DNA of 7,855 nt from CAZJBP01 sp964544115 (GTDB lineage Bacteria > Verrucomicrobiota > Kiritimatiellia > UBA8416 > JADHWI01), in the NCBI GenBank assembly GCA_964544115.1, contig CAZJBP010000163.1, positions 1 through 7,855 of the forward strand, written 5' to 3'. The position numbers and the translations under genes were made by a program. This document shows positions 1-5,910 of this stretch, in pieces (the stretch's first letter is position 1; every line of letters begins with the position of its first letter). Under the pieces are notes generated by a model. That model saw only the letters and a program-made list of their open reading frames with translations, was not told where the DNA came from and did no database searches.

Positions 1-1
1 T

Positions 2-541
2 CGGTTCTACATGCCCCAGCAGTTCAACAACCCGGCCAACCCGGCCATCCACGAGCAGACGACGGGCCCGGAGATCTGGGACGCCACGGACGGCCAGATC
101 GACGCGCTGGTGGCGGGCGTGGGGACGGGGGGCACGATCACCGGCATCTCGCGCTATCTCAAGAAGACGAAGAACCGGCGGATCGTCAGCGTGGCGGTGG
201 AGCCGTCCAGCAGTCCGGTCATCACCCAGAAGCTCGCCGGCGAGGAACTCAGGCCCGGCCCGCACATGATCCAGGGCATTGGCGCCGGCTTCATCCCCGA
301 CGTGCTCGACCTGTCGCTCGTGGACCGCGTGGAGCTGGTCAGCAACGAGGACGCCATCGAGTTCGCCCGCCGGCTGGCGCGCGAGGAAGGGATCTTCAGC
401 GGCATCTCCTGCGGTGCCGCCGTTGCCGCGGCGGCGCGGCTGGCCTCCGAGCCGCAATTCAAGGGCAAGACGATCGTCGTGATCCTCCCCGATTCGGGCG
501 AGCGCTACCTCTCGTCCGCGCTGTGGGATGGCCTCGTCTAA
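2..541 (+). CDS. cysK: Cysteine synthase (O-acetylserine sulfhydrylase), C-terminal part, cut by left window edge
   Basis: PLP-dependent enzyme that makes L-cysteine from O-acetylserine and sulfide in the cytoplasm. The frame is open from base 2 (R-F-Y before the Met at base 11), so this Met is internal and the N-terminal part, including the PLP lysine, lies outside the window. Visible family hallmarks are the FYMPQQFNNPANP stretch, TTGPEIW, the PLP-phosphate loop GVGTGGT near bases 116-136, the SSSPVI segment, GPHMIQGIGAGF, the GISCGAA segment whose serine position contacts the pyridine ring in this family, and the C-terminal PDSGERYLSS. It stops at TAA 539-541, a normal C-terminus for CysK or CysM. 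Of the two, CysK is the better fit from the wording of these motifs; a cystathionine beta-synthase-like relative cannot be excluded without the N-terminus. A cysteine source beside an iron-cysteine redox protein is suggestive context only. Confidence 0.93.
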   Translation, partial: RFYMPQQFNNPANPAIHEQTTGPEIWDATDGQIDALVAGVGTGGTITGISRYLKKTKNRRIVSVAVEPSSSPVITQKLAGEELRPGPHMIQGIGAGFIPDVLDLSLVDRVELVSNEDAIEFARRLAREEGIFSGISCGAAVAAAARLASEPQFKGKTIVVILPDSGERYLSSALWDGLV

Positions 542-552
542 CATCCCCGACC

Positions 553-582
553 TTGACTTTGCCGGCGCCGCCGGATGATATT
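553..582 (+). promoter_or_regulatory. Predicted sigma70-type promoter for the superoxide reductase gene
   Basis: TTGACT at 553-558 matches the -35 consensus at five of six bases. GATATT at 577-582 matches TATAAT at four of six, with an 18-base spacer; TGATAT one base earlier gives a 17-base spacer but a poorer match. It lies just after the cysK stop and about 90 bases before the next start codon, so the superoxide reductase can be transcribed independently. This is a sequence match only, and the host's sigma factor preferences are unknown. Confidence 0.45.
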
Positions 583-633
583 TGCGGCTGAAAACCGCGT
601 CAGGGTGCTCAGGCACACAACGCCAGAATAAGG

Positions 634-650
634 GTCCGCCGCGGGCGGAC
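634..650 (+). promoter_or_regulatory. Leader hairpin 20 bases before the superoxide reductase start
   Basis: GTCCGCC (634-640) and GGCGGAC (644-650) are perfect inverted arms of seven base pairs around a three-base GCG loop. There is no T tract after it, so it is not a terminator. It sits just upstream of the Shine-Dalgarno-like AGAGGG at 661-666 and could stabilise the leader or be a protein site; a chance GC-rich hairpin is also possible. Confidence 0.35.
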
Positions 651-670
651 GGCAGAAAAGAGAGGGTGAT

Positions 671-1108
671 ATGAAGATACTCAAGTGCGGAGTCTGTGGT
701 CACATCGAGTTCAACGAGGCGCCTCAGAAGTGCCTCGTGTGCCGGGCGCCGGTGACGGCGTTCAGCGAAGCGCCGGACGCCATCACGAAGCCGGCCAATC
801 CGGCGGCGTTGACGGAGGGGGACAAGAAGCACATGCCCCAGATCGTGGTCGTCAAGCAGTGCGGCCTGCTGGAGAGCTGCACCGACGTGCACGTGAAGGT
901 CGGCGCGATCCCCCACGTCATGACGCCGGAGCACTACATCGTTTCCATCGACGCCTATGTGAACCACAAGTTCGTCTCGCGCATCTGGTTGTCGCCCGAG
1001 GGCAGCCAGCCGGCCGCGGGGTTCCACATCAAGGCCGCTTCCGGTACGTTCACCGCCATCGAGTGCTGCAACAAGCACGGCAACTGGATGGCCGAGGCGG
1101 TTCTGTAG
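671..1108 (+). CDS. Superoxide reductase (desulfoferrodoxin/neelaredoxin family) with N-terminal rubredoxin-like domain
   Basis: A 145-residue cytoplasmic iron protein that reduces superoxide to hydrogen peroxide. Residues 1-31 form a small rubredoxin-like knuckle domain, C6-x2-C9 and C21-x2-C24, resembling the rubredoxin tail of rubrerythrin rather than the desulforedoxin domain of classical class I enzymes. Residues about 50-145 are the catalytic domain. By analogy with known superoxide reductases the His4-Cys iron centre is H54 (in KKHMP), H82 and H88 (in IPHVMTPEHYI), C133 and H136 (in CCNKHGNW), with K53 as the lysine that assists catalysis. All expected ligands are present. The start is supported by AGAGGG at 661-666, four bases from the ATG. 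It is followed by a terminator and has its own promoter candidate, so it is probably monocistronic. Extra cysteines C64, C70 and C132 are not standard ligands. Electron donors such as rubredoxin reductase are not in the window. Confidence 0.93.
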   Translation: MKILKCGVCGHIEFNEAPQKCLVCRAPVTAFSEAPDAITKPANPAALTEGDKKHMPQIVVVKQCGLLESCTDVHVKVGAIPHVMTPEHYIVSIDAYVNHKFVSRIWLSPEGSQPAAGFHIKAASGTFTAIECCNKHGNWMAEAVL

Positions 1109-1134
1109 CCCTCGCGTCCAGAGGAAGACACACC

Positions 1135-1170
1135 AACGGCCGCTGCCGGCTTCCGCCGACAGCGGCCGTT
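1135..1170 (+). terminator. Rho-independent, probably bidirectional terminator between convergent genes
   Basis: AACGGCCGCTG (1135-1145) pairs perfectly with CAGCGGCCGTT (1160-1170). After one C-A mismatch, four more pairs close on a TTCC loop. The following CTGTTGTT gives a moderately T-rich tail on the + strand. It sits 26 bases after the superoxide reductase stop and 33 bases beyond the end of the leftward MFS gene, so it can serve both. The tail in the leftward direction (GGTGTGTC) is weak. Confidence 0.8.
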
Positions 1171-1203
1171 CTGTTGTTGGGGCCTGGGGCGCCCCGTCCG
1201 TCA

Positions 1204-2460
1204 TCAACCCGCCGTCCCCTTCAGGTCCTTTCCGCGCCAGGCAAACCAGGCGGTGCCCAGCACGCCGAACCCGAAGGCGGTCAGCAGGTTCACGCGCGGC
1301 GAGATCTGCCAGAGCAGCGCGCCGCTGAACGCCGCCACGGACACGATCACGTCGCGCACGAGGTAGTACAGGCCGAACATGGCGGCCTTACGGCCTTCGG
1401 GCGCCAGGTCCATGATCAGGGCCTTGCGCGTCGGCTCGCCGAATTCCTTGAGGCCCCGCAGAACGAACGCCGCCGTCAGCGGCCACAGCGACTGCGCCTG
1501 CAGCAGCGCCAGCGGGAACAGGGTGAAGAAGCCGAAGGTGATCAGCACAAACGGCTTTTTGCCGAAGCGGTCGGCCATGTAGGCCACCGGGATGTAGACG
1601 AGCACGGCGGTGAGGTTCTCCAGCGCGGATAGCGTGCCGAAGGTGAACTCCGAGACCGGGCTCGTCACGGCGCGCGTGGCCCAGATGACGACGAACGCAT
1701 CGGGGATGCGCTCGCAGAAGCGCACAAGAATGTCGGCCACGAGCAGGGACCGCAGGTTCGGCGGCATCTCTCCCCACAGCCGCAGGGGGTTGGACTCGCC
1801 TTCGCGCCGGTCCGCGGCGTCGTCCGCGATCAGGGCCTGCTGCAGCACGGCGGCCACCGCGGCCAGGGCCAGGGCGATCACGAACGCCGCGCGCACGCCG
1901 CCCGCCACGCCCCACGCCGCGATGCAGGCGCCGCCGACGACCGGGCCCAGCATCTTCGGAATGCGCCGCACGAGCGAGTGCACCGAGACGCCCATGGCGC
2001 GCTGGTGCTTCGGGACGGCCTTGGACACCAGCTCCATCGTGGCCGGCAGAGAGATCGCCGACCACGAAATGAACATGGCCGCGCCGACCAGCACGGCCCA
2101 CCACGCCGATACGAAGATGACGACCAGGTAACCGGCCATCGAGAGGGCGTTGAACACCAGCAGAGCGCGCTTGGTGCCGAGGCGGTCGGCGAGATAGCCG
2201 CCGGGGAAGGAGTAGAGGGCGGAGAGGAGGTCGTCGAGGCCGGCCAGCAGGCCGATGGCCATGACGGCGGTGGCGCCGTGGGCGAGCTCCTGAAGATAGA
2301 GCGGGAGGAAGCGCTCTGCCATGTGCTCGCCCATGCCGACCAGGATCACCATGGACAGCATGCCGACCACGCTGCGGCGCAGCCCGAGAAACTCGATGAC
2401 GGAGCGGCGGGGCGCCGGTTGTTCAGGTGCAAGCGAGGACATAGGCCGATTCAACGCCAT
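1204..2460 (-). CDS. Major facilitator superfamily (MFS) transporter
   Basis: A 418-residue inner-membrane transporter of about 12 helices, a usual MFS length. The MFS loop 2-3 motif is seen as GGYLADRLGTKRAL at residues 87-100, and its second-half echo as AYMADRFGKKPF at 293-304, as expected from the internal duplication. A central hydrophilic loop with charged residues lies near 212-238. The substrate cannot be told from the sequence; drug or metabolite efflux is typical of this type. I chose the ATG at 2460 because GGCAGG lies four bases upstream of it; the internal ATG at 2442 has no ribosome site, and extending the frame to 2850 would add a non-membrane-like stretch overlapping the epimerase gene. 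It ends in tandem TGA stops (1201-1206). It lies downstream of rmlC on the same strand but after a 224-base gap with its own signals, so its link to the glycan operon is uncertain. Confidence 0.9.
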   Translation of the reverse strand: MALNRPMSSLAPEQPAPRRSVIEFLGLRRSVVGMLSMVILVGMGEHMAERFLPLYLQELAHGATAVMAIGLLAGLDDLLSALYSFPGGYLADRLGTKRALLVFNALSMAGYLVVIFVSAWWAVLVGAAMFISWSAISLPATMELVSKAVPKHQRAMGVSVHSLVRRIPKMLGPVVGGACIAAWGVAGGVRAAFVIALALAAVAAVLQQALIADDAADRREGESNPLRLWGEMPPNLRSLLVADILVRFCERIPDAFVVIWATRAVTSPVSEFTFGTLSALENLTAVLVYIPVAYMADRFGKKPFVLITFGFFTLFPLALLQAQSLWPLTAAFVLRGLKEFGEPTRKALIMDLAPEGRKAAMFGLYYLVRDVIVSVAAFSGALLWQISPRVNLLTAFGFGVLGTAWFAWRGKDLKGTAG

Positions 2461-2464
2461 TCGA

Positions 2465-2470
2465 CCTGCC
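2465..2470 (-). promoter_or_regulatory. Ribosome binding site deciding the MFS start
   Basis: On the - strand this reads GGCAGG and is followed after TCGA by the ATG at 2460. It is a moderate Shine-Dalgarno match. The alternative ATG 18 bases further in has none, which favours the 418-residue form. Confidence 0.5.
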
Positions 2471-2503
2471 GGCTCAAACAGAAAGCGGCTCGGGAAAGAA
2501 AGC
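2471..2503. repeat. Adjacent imperfect direct repeat (16 and 17 bases) before the MFS gene
   Basis: GGCTCAAACAGAAAGC (2471-2486) is directly followed by GGCTCGGGAAAGAAAGC (2487-2503). Both units share the outer GGCTC and GAAAGC blocks and differ in the middle. The pair lies in the leader of the leftward MFS gene, directly behind its ribosome binding site. It could be a tandem regulator site or a small local duplication. Confidence 0.5.
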
Positions 2504-2542
2504 AGCCTGGTCCGCAAGCATGCGACACGGGAGGCCCGCTCA

Positions 2543-2592
2543 CGATACCTTACAAAAACAGCAACGATCGTTGCCCAATATGTAAGGTATCG
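2543..2592. repeat. 50-base concentric palindrome: 12-base inverted repeat around a 14-base palindrome
   Basis: The outer arms CGATACCTTACA (2543-2554) and TGTAAGGTATCG (2581-2592) are perfect reverse complements. The centre GCAACGATCGTTGC (2561-2574) is itself a perfect palindrome, and both share the same axis between bases 2567 and 2568. The six-base spacers on each side are not symmetric. The element is clearly more AT-rich than its surroundings and lies about 80 bases upstream of the MFS start and 92 bases beyond the rmlC stop. Possible roles are a two-dimer operator, a transcription terminator (next entry), or a small mobile or REP-like element; no target duplication is visible beside it. 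Confidence 0.85.
2554..2574 (-). terminator. Possible Rho-independent terminator or attenuator after rmlC
   Basis: Read on the - strand, the central palindrome folds as a five-pair stem GCAAC/GTTGC with a GATC loop and is followed directly by TGTTTTTG. That is a short but recognisable terminator arrangement at the end of the rml genes and before the MFS gene. Pairing of the outer 12-base arms would sequester the T tract, so the two folds could compete. The stem is short, so termination would be weak. Confidence 0.4.
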
Positions 2593-2684
2593 AGAACCGG
2601 GACACCAGGAGAGAGCGAGAAGGAGCAGGGCTGCGGGGGAGGGTGGGGCGGCTTCGCCGGTGTGGCGGGCCGGTGTCGGCGGGT

Positions 2685-3248
2685 CTACGGCCGGTAGGCG
2701 GGAAGGTCGGCGGGGGGCATGTCGCGAAGCAGGGGCAGGGAACGGTCGCGGTCGGCGAGGACGGGCTGCTCCACGGGCCAGCGGATGCCGATCTCGGGAT
2801 CGTCCCAGCGGATCCCGCGCTCGTCGCTGGGCGAGTAGTAGTCGGTGCACTTGTACATGACGTCCGCGCGATCGCTCAGCACGCAGAAGCCGTGGGCAAA
2901 GCCTTCGGGGATATAAAGCTGGTGACGGTTCTCGTCGGAGAGCGTCTGGCCCACCCAGCGGCCGAAGGTCGGCGAGCCGCGGCGCACGTCCACCGCCACG
3001 TCGAAGATCGTGCCCCAGATCACGGATACGAGCTTGGCCTGGGCGTGCCCCAGTTGGTAGTGCATGCCCCGCAGGACGTGCCGCGCGGAGTGCGAGTAGT
3101 TGTCCTGCACGAACGGCCGGGCCAGCCCCGACTCGGCATACTTGGCGGCGTGGAACGTCTCCAGGAAGAACCCCCGGCTGTCCTTGAAGACGCGCGGGGC
3201 ATAGAGGATGACGTCGGGCAGTTCGGTGGGTCGGTGATCGATGGGCAT
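2685..3248 (-). CDS. rfbC: dTDP-4-dehydrorhamnose 3,5-epimerase
   Basis: RmlC/RfbC, a cytoplasmic cupin enzyme that epimerises dTDP-4-keto-6-deoxyglucose at C3 and C5, the third step of dTDP-L-rhamnose synthesis. The 187-residue length is normal. Visible family features are DSRGFFLETF (23-32), QDNYSHS (48-54), LRGMHYQ (59-65) with H63 as the expected catalytic base, K72, the IFDVAVDVRRGSPTFG stretch (81-96), PEGFAHGF (114-121) with H119, and YKCTDYYSP (132-140) with Y132 as the likely catalytic acid. The ATG at 3248 has AGAGGA on the - strand six bases upstream (3255-3260). It follows rfbD after 83 bases and supplies that enzyme's substrate. RmlA and RmlB, needed for the first two steps, are not in the window. 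Confidence 0.96.
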   Translation of the reverse strand: MPIDHRPTELPDVILYAPRVFKDSRGFFLETFHAAKYAESGLARPFVQDNYSHSARHVLRGMHYQLGHAQAKLVSVIWGTIFDVAVDVRRGSPTFGRWVGQTLSDENRHQLYIPEGFAHGFCVLSDRADVMYKCTDYYSPSDERGIRWDDPEIGIRWPVEQPVLADRDRSLPLLRDMPPADLPAYRP

Positions 3249-3266
3249 GTAAGGTCCTCTAGGAAA

Positions 3267-3301
3267 CGCTCAACATCCAACGGTTAACGCTTAACGTTCA
3301 A
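3267..3301. repeat. Degenerate heptanucleotide tandem array between rfbD and rfbC
   Basis: Five contiguous 7-base units on the + strand: CGCTCAA, CATCCAA, CGGTTAA, CGCTTAA, CGTTCAA. All begin with C and end with a pyrimidine and AA, giving the consensus CGNTYAA (TTRANCG on the transcribed - strand). Further units in the same phase and ending in AA occur at 3260-3266, 3309-3315, 3316-3322 and, inside the rfbD end, CGTTGAA at 3337-3343. It fills most of the 83-base gap. Confidence 0.6.
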
Positions 3302-3331
3302 GATCGCGCCCCCAACTCTAAACGCCAGGAG

Positions 3332-4219
3332 TTATGCGTTGAACGGTTCGGCCGCACGTAGAATCTCCTCGCGATGGCGGCTCGCATACGCGTCGACGTC
3401 CTCGCGCCAGTCGCCAAACACGCTCAGTCCCTCGGCCTCAAGCCGGGCGTTGCGCAGCGCACCGTTCGGCGGGCGGCGGGCGGGAACGGGAAACGCCTCG
3501 CTGGTGGCCGGCTCGATCACGCACGGAATGCTCAGCGCATCGAGAAAGCGTCGCGCGAACTCGAAACGGGTCGCGCTGCCCGAGCCGGCGGCGTGGTAAA
3601 GGCCGGAGGCATCGGCCTCCGCCAGCCGCACCATCTGCCGCGCCAGCCGCCATGCCCACGTGGGTGAGCCGCGCTGATCCGTGACCACGCGCACCGGCGT
3701 GCCGCCCCGGGCCAGCGCTCGGCGCAGCACCGCCGCGAGGAATCCGCCCCCTCCTCCATACAGCCAGGCCGTCCGCACGATCGCCCAGTGCCCGCCGGCC
3801 TCCTGCACGCCGCGCTCGCCGTCGAGCTTCGAGCGGCCGTAGACATTGACCGGATTCGTTTCGTCGTCTTCAGAGTACTCACCGGGCGGTGCCATCGCGC
3901 CGTCAAAGACGAAGTCGGTCGACACGTGCAGCAGCCGCGCTCCACGGTCGCGCGCCAGCCGCGCCAGTCGGGCGGGTCCGTCGGTGTTCACGCGCCGGGC
4001 CAGGGCCGGGTCGGTTTCGCAGCCGTCGACGTTCGTGAAGGCCGCCGCGTTCACCACCCAGTCCGGCCGGCCGGCGGCGAGGAATTCCACCAGCGCCGCT
4101 TCATGCTCCAGGTCCACGTCCGGCAGGTCGCCGCCCTCCGCCGTGTGGCCGGCTGCGCGAAACGCCTCGATGCACTCCCGCCCCAGCTGCCCATTCGCGC
4201 CGATGACCGCAACTCTCAT
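3332..4219 (-). CDS. rfbD: dTDP-4-dehydrorhamnose reductase
   Basis: RmlD/RfbD, a cytoplasmic short-chain-dehydrogenase-type enzyme that uses NAD(P)H to reduce dTDP-4-keto-L-rhamnose to dTDP-L-rhamnose, the last step of the pathway. The 295-residue protein has the N-terminal nucleotide-binding loop GANGQLG (7-13), the family stretch NAAAFTNVDGCE (57-68), VSTDFVFDG (99-107), and the catalytic YGRSK (Y127, K131). The RGSPTWAWRLA stretch of the substrate domain follows. I chose the ATG at 4219 because the Rossmann loop starts right after it and GGAGG lies four bases upstream; a longer frame to 4369 would run into the exosortase gene with an unrelated sequence. Its ATG overlaps the exosortase stop as ATGA, implying translational coupling. 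Confidence 0.95.
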   Translation of the reverse strand: MRVAVIGANGQLGRECIEAFRAAGHTAEGGDLPDVDLEHEAALVEFLAAGRPDWVVNAAAFTNVDGCETDPALARRVNTDGPARLARLARDRGARLLHVSTDFVFDGAMAPPGEYSEDDETNPVNVYGRSKLDGERGVQEAGGHWAIVRTAWLYGGGGGFLAAVLRRALARGGTPVRVVTDQRGSPTWAWRLARQMVRLAEADASGLYHAAGSGSATRFEFARRFLDALSIPCVIEPATSEAFPVPARRPPNGALRNARLEAEGLSVFGDWREDVDAYASRHREEILRAAEPFNA

Positions 4220-5910
4220 CGTGCCTCCGCCGCCTTCGTGCTCAGCAAGGGGTAGAGCGCTGAAATGAAGTCTGCTGTCGTTTGGCGGGCCGATTCGGCA
4301 TCCTGTCCTCCGGCCGCCACCGCCACGTAGGCCCAGGCGTCGCGGCTGCCGCGGACAAGCCCGTCCCACGTGGTCCAGAGGAGGCGGATCGCGTGGTGCG
4401 GCGTCTCATGGGTTCGCGACGAGAACCAGTACGCATAGCACGATCCGCCCCGGTCGGCCGGGGTCGCGCGTTGCGGCACGACATTCAGGAACATGACATC
4501 CAGCGGGCGGCGGCCCGCCCGCGCGACCGGCGCGACCTGCTGGTCGACAATGGCGTATCCCTGCGCGACCAGGCACACCTGCGGCTTGTGGATGCTGCGG
4601 TGTTCCTTGTCGGCCACGACGATCGATACGTGCACAGGCGGTTGTCCGGGGGCCTCGTATGCGCGGCGGGTGATGCGGGTGCCCGGCGGCAGCAACGTGT
4701 TCTCCCCCAGCGTCACATCATCCAACGGCCCGCCGCAGGTCGGGCAGGTGGCGGCACCCGCCGGAAGGTCCGACACCCGATACGCGGCCAGACAGCTTGC
4801 GTTCTGGCAATACCGGTAATCCACTGCCGCGTAGGCTCCAATCCGATCCGGAAGCACCGAGGTCAACCCGGTGTCTGGATTGAATCCGGCCGGCGCGCCA
4901 AGCACCAGGAGTCCCATCGTGCCGGCGATCAGCGCCATGGCGAGCCCGTACTGCCGTCCGCCGGCACGGGGTGCCGCCTCAGGGTCGACGGCCGCCGGCA
5001 CGGAATCCGCGGGGCTCTCGGGTGACGGAGAAAAGAGTCGATTCATGGCCGCCCCGGCTGCCGTAAGCAGCAGGATCGAGATGGCAAACATGAGATAGCC
5101 GGAGAAGTCATGGTAGAGGCGCATCGCCATGTCCACGCCCGCGGCCTGCGCCACCAGCGCCAGTGAGAGGATCCGCACGACATTGGCCAGGACCGCCAGA
5201 GGGATGGAGAGCATGACCAGAATCCAGGCTCCTCTCCGGGAGCGGACGGTCAGATAGGCGTACGGCACGGCCAGGGCCGTCATCACGTAGAGCGAGCGGA
5301 GGCCGCTGCACGGATCGGCCACGTCCAGTTGAAATCCGCCGGGGGTTCCCGAAAGGATGGCGGTCCCGTTGCGGATCACCTCCAGCCCCAGCCCGTTCAG
5401 GAGCCCCGTGGCCAGCACGGTCGACAGCAGGCGGAGGTGAAACGTGGCGTAGAACAGCAGCGACGAGGTGAAGCACAGCAAGAGGTAGGCCGCTGGCAGC
5501 GCAAGGATTCGCGCCACCGCCGGCCCGTAGAGGTAGAACGGAACGCCCCACAGGACGCCCACCACGGCAATCAGGGAGAAGCGGGCCTGCTGGGCGCGGT
5601 AGGCGGCCCAATGCAGGATCAGCGACGCCACGATGATGGCCAGGCCACGCCCGTCCACGCGCTTGGCGGCGGCGGCCAGGTCACTCCGCCGCCGCCAGAT
5701 CAGCCAGAGGCTGAACAGGGGCATCAGCCAGCCGTGTGAGAAGTCGCCGCCCTGCTTGAGCCACTGCCGGCTGACCCAACCGAAGATCGAGCGGCCCTCC
5801 CAGTCCACCGCGGCGCTGTTGCCGAAGAAGTGGAAACAGGCGACCGCCAGAGCGAGGACGGCGACCAGAAGGGCCGCTTCGGCGCGGGAGCTGATAGGTT
5901 GACGCCTCAT
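4216..5910 (-). CDS. Exosortase fused to EpsI-type domain
   Basis: A 564-residue inner-membrane protein. Residues 1 to about 290 are an exosortase/archaeosortase domain, a predicted cysteine transpeptidase that cleaves PEP-CTERM-like sorting signals. It has about eight hydrophobic helices, the FSHGWLMPLFSLWLIWRRR stretch (57-75), and the conserved triad C201 in PCSGLRSL, R246 in ANVVRI and H267 in YHDFSGY. A proline- and alanine-rich linker (about 294-318) and one more helix (about 319-340) lead to a C-terminal EpsI-like domain (from about 345) with HKPQVCLVAQGY (441-452) and a YAYWFSS strand. EpsI is exopolysaccharide-associated; fusion to exosortase is known, for example in the XrtD type. 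Unusual is a four-cysteine cluster C368, C373, C389, C392. The start has AAGGAA ten bases upstream and overlaps the preceding gene as ATGA. The exact exosortase subtype is not assigned. Confidence 0.92.
   Translation of the reverse strand: MRRQPISSRAEAALLVAVLALAVACFHFFGNSAAVDWEGRSIFGWVSRQWLKQGGDFSHGWLMPLFSLWLIWRRRSDLAAAAKRVDGRGLAIIVASLILHWAAYRAQQARFSLIAVVGVLWGVPFYLYGPAVARILALPAAYLLLCFTSSLLFYATFHLRLLSTVLATGLLNGLGLEVIRNGTAILSGTPGGFQLDVADPCSGLRSLYVMTALAVPYAYLTVRSRRGAWILVMLSIPLAVLANVVRILSLALVAQAAGVDMAMRLYHDFSGYLMFAISILLLTAAGAAMNRLFSPSPESPADSVPAAVDPEAAPRAGGRQYGLAMALIAGTMGLLVLGAPAGFNPDTGLTSVLPDRIGAYAAVDYRYCQNASCLAAYRVSDLPAGAATCPTCGGPLDDVTLGENTLLPPGTRITRRAYEAPGQPPVHVSIVVADKEHRSIHKPQVCLVAQGYAIVDQQVAPVARAGRRPLDVMFLNVVPQRATPADRGGSCYAYWFSSRTHETPHHAIRLLWTTWDGLVRGSRDAWAYVAVAAGGQDAESARQTTADFISALYPLLSTKAAEAR
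4224..4228 (-). promoter_or_regulatory. Ribosome binding site deciding the rfbD start
   Basis: Reads GGAGG on the - strand, four bases before the ATG at 4219 and inside the last codons of the exosortase gene. It supports reinitiation at the ATGA overlap and rules in favour of the 295-residue reductase. Confidence 0.7.

Noticed and set aside
1186..1195. The perfect palindrome GGGGCGCCCC near the MFS end.
   Set aside because: It is short, made only of G and C, and lacks a T tract; the larger hairpin at 1135-1170 explains termination better.
685..1632. A 315-residue + strand frame across the superoxide reductase gene, terminator and MFS end.
   Set aside because: It crosses a terminator and two real genes in other frames and is low-complexity Arg, Gly and Gln sequence.
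2647..2662. A small hairpin (CGGC-TTC-GCCG) just beyond the rfbC stop, considered as its terminator.
   Set aside because: The stem is only four pairs and no T tract follows in either direction.
2461..2850. The MFS reading frame stays open to an ATG at 2850, which would give a 548-residue protein.
   Set aside because: The extra 130 residues are arginine- and proline-rich, overlap the well supported rfbC gene on the same strand, and do not look like MFS sequence; a ribosome site supports the start at 2460.
2643..3287. A 214-residue + strand frame opposite rfbC.
   Set aside because: It is a mirror of a confidently recognised epimerase, with no motif of its own.
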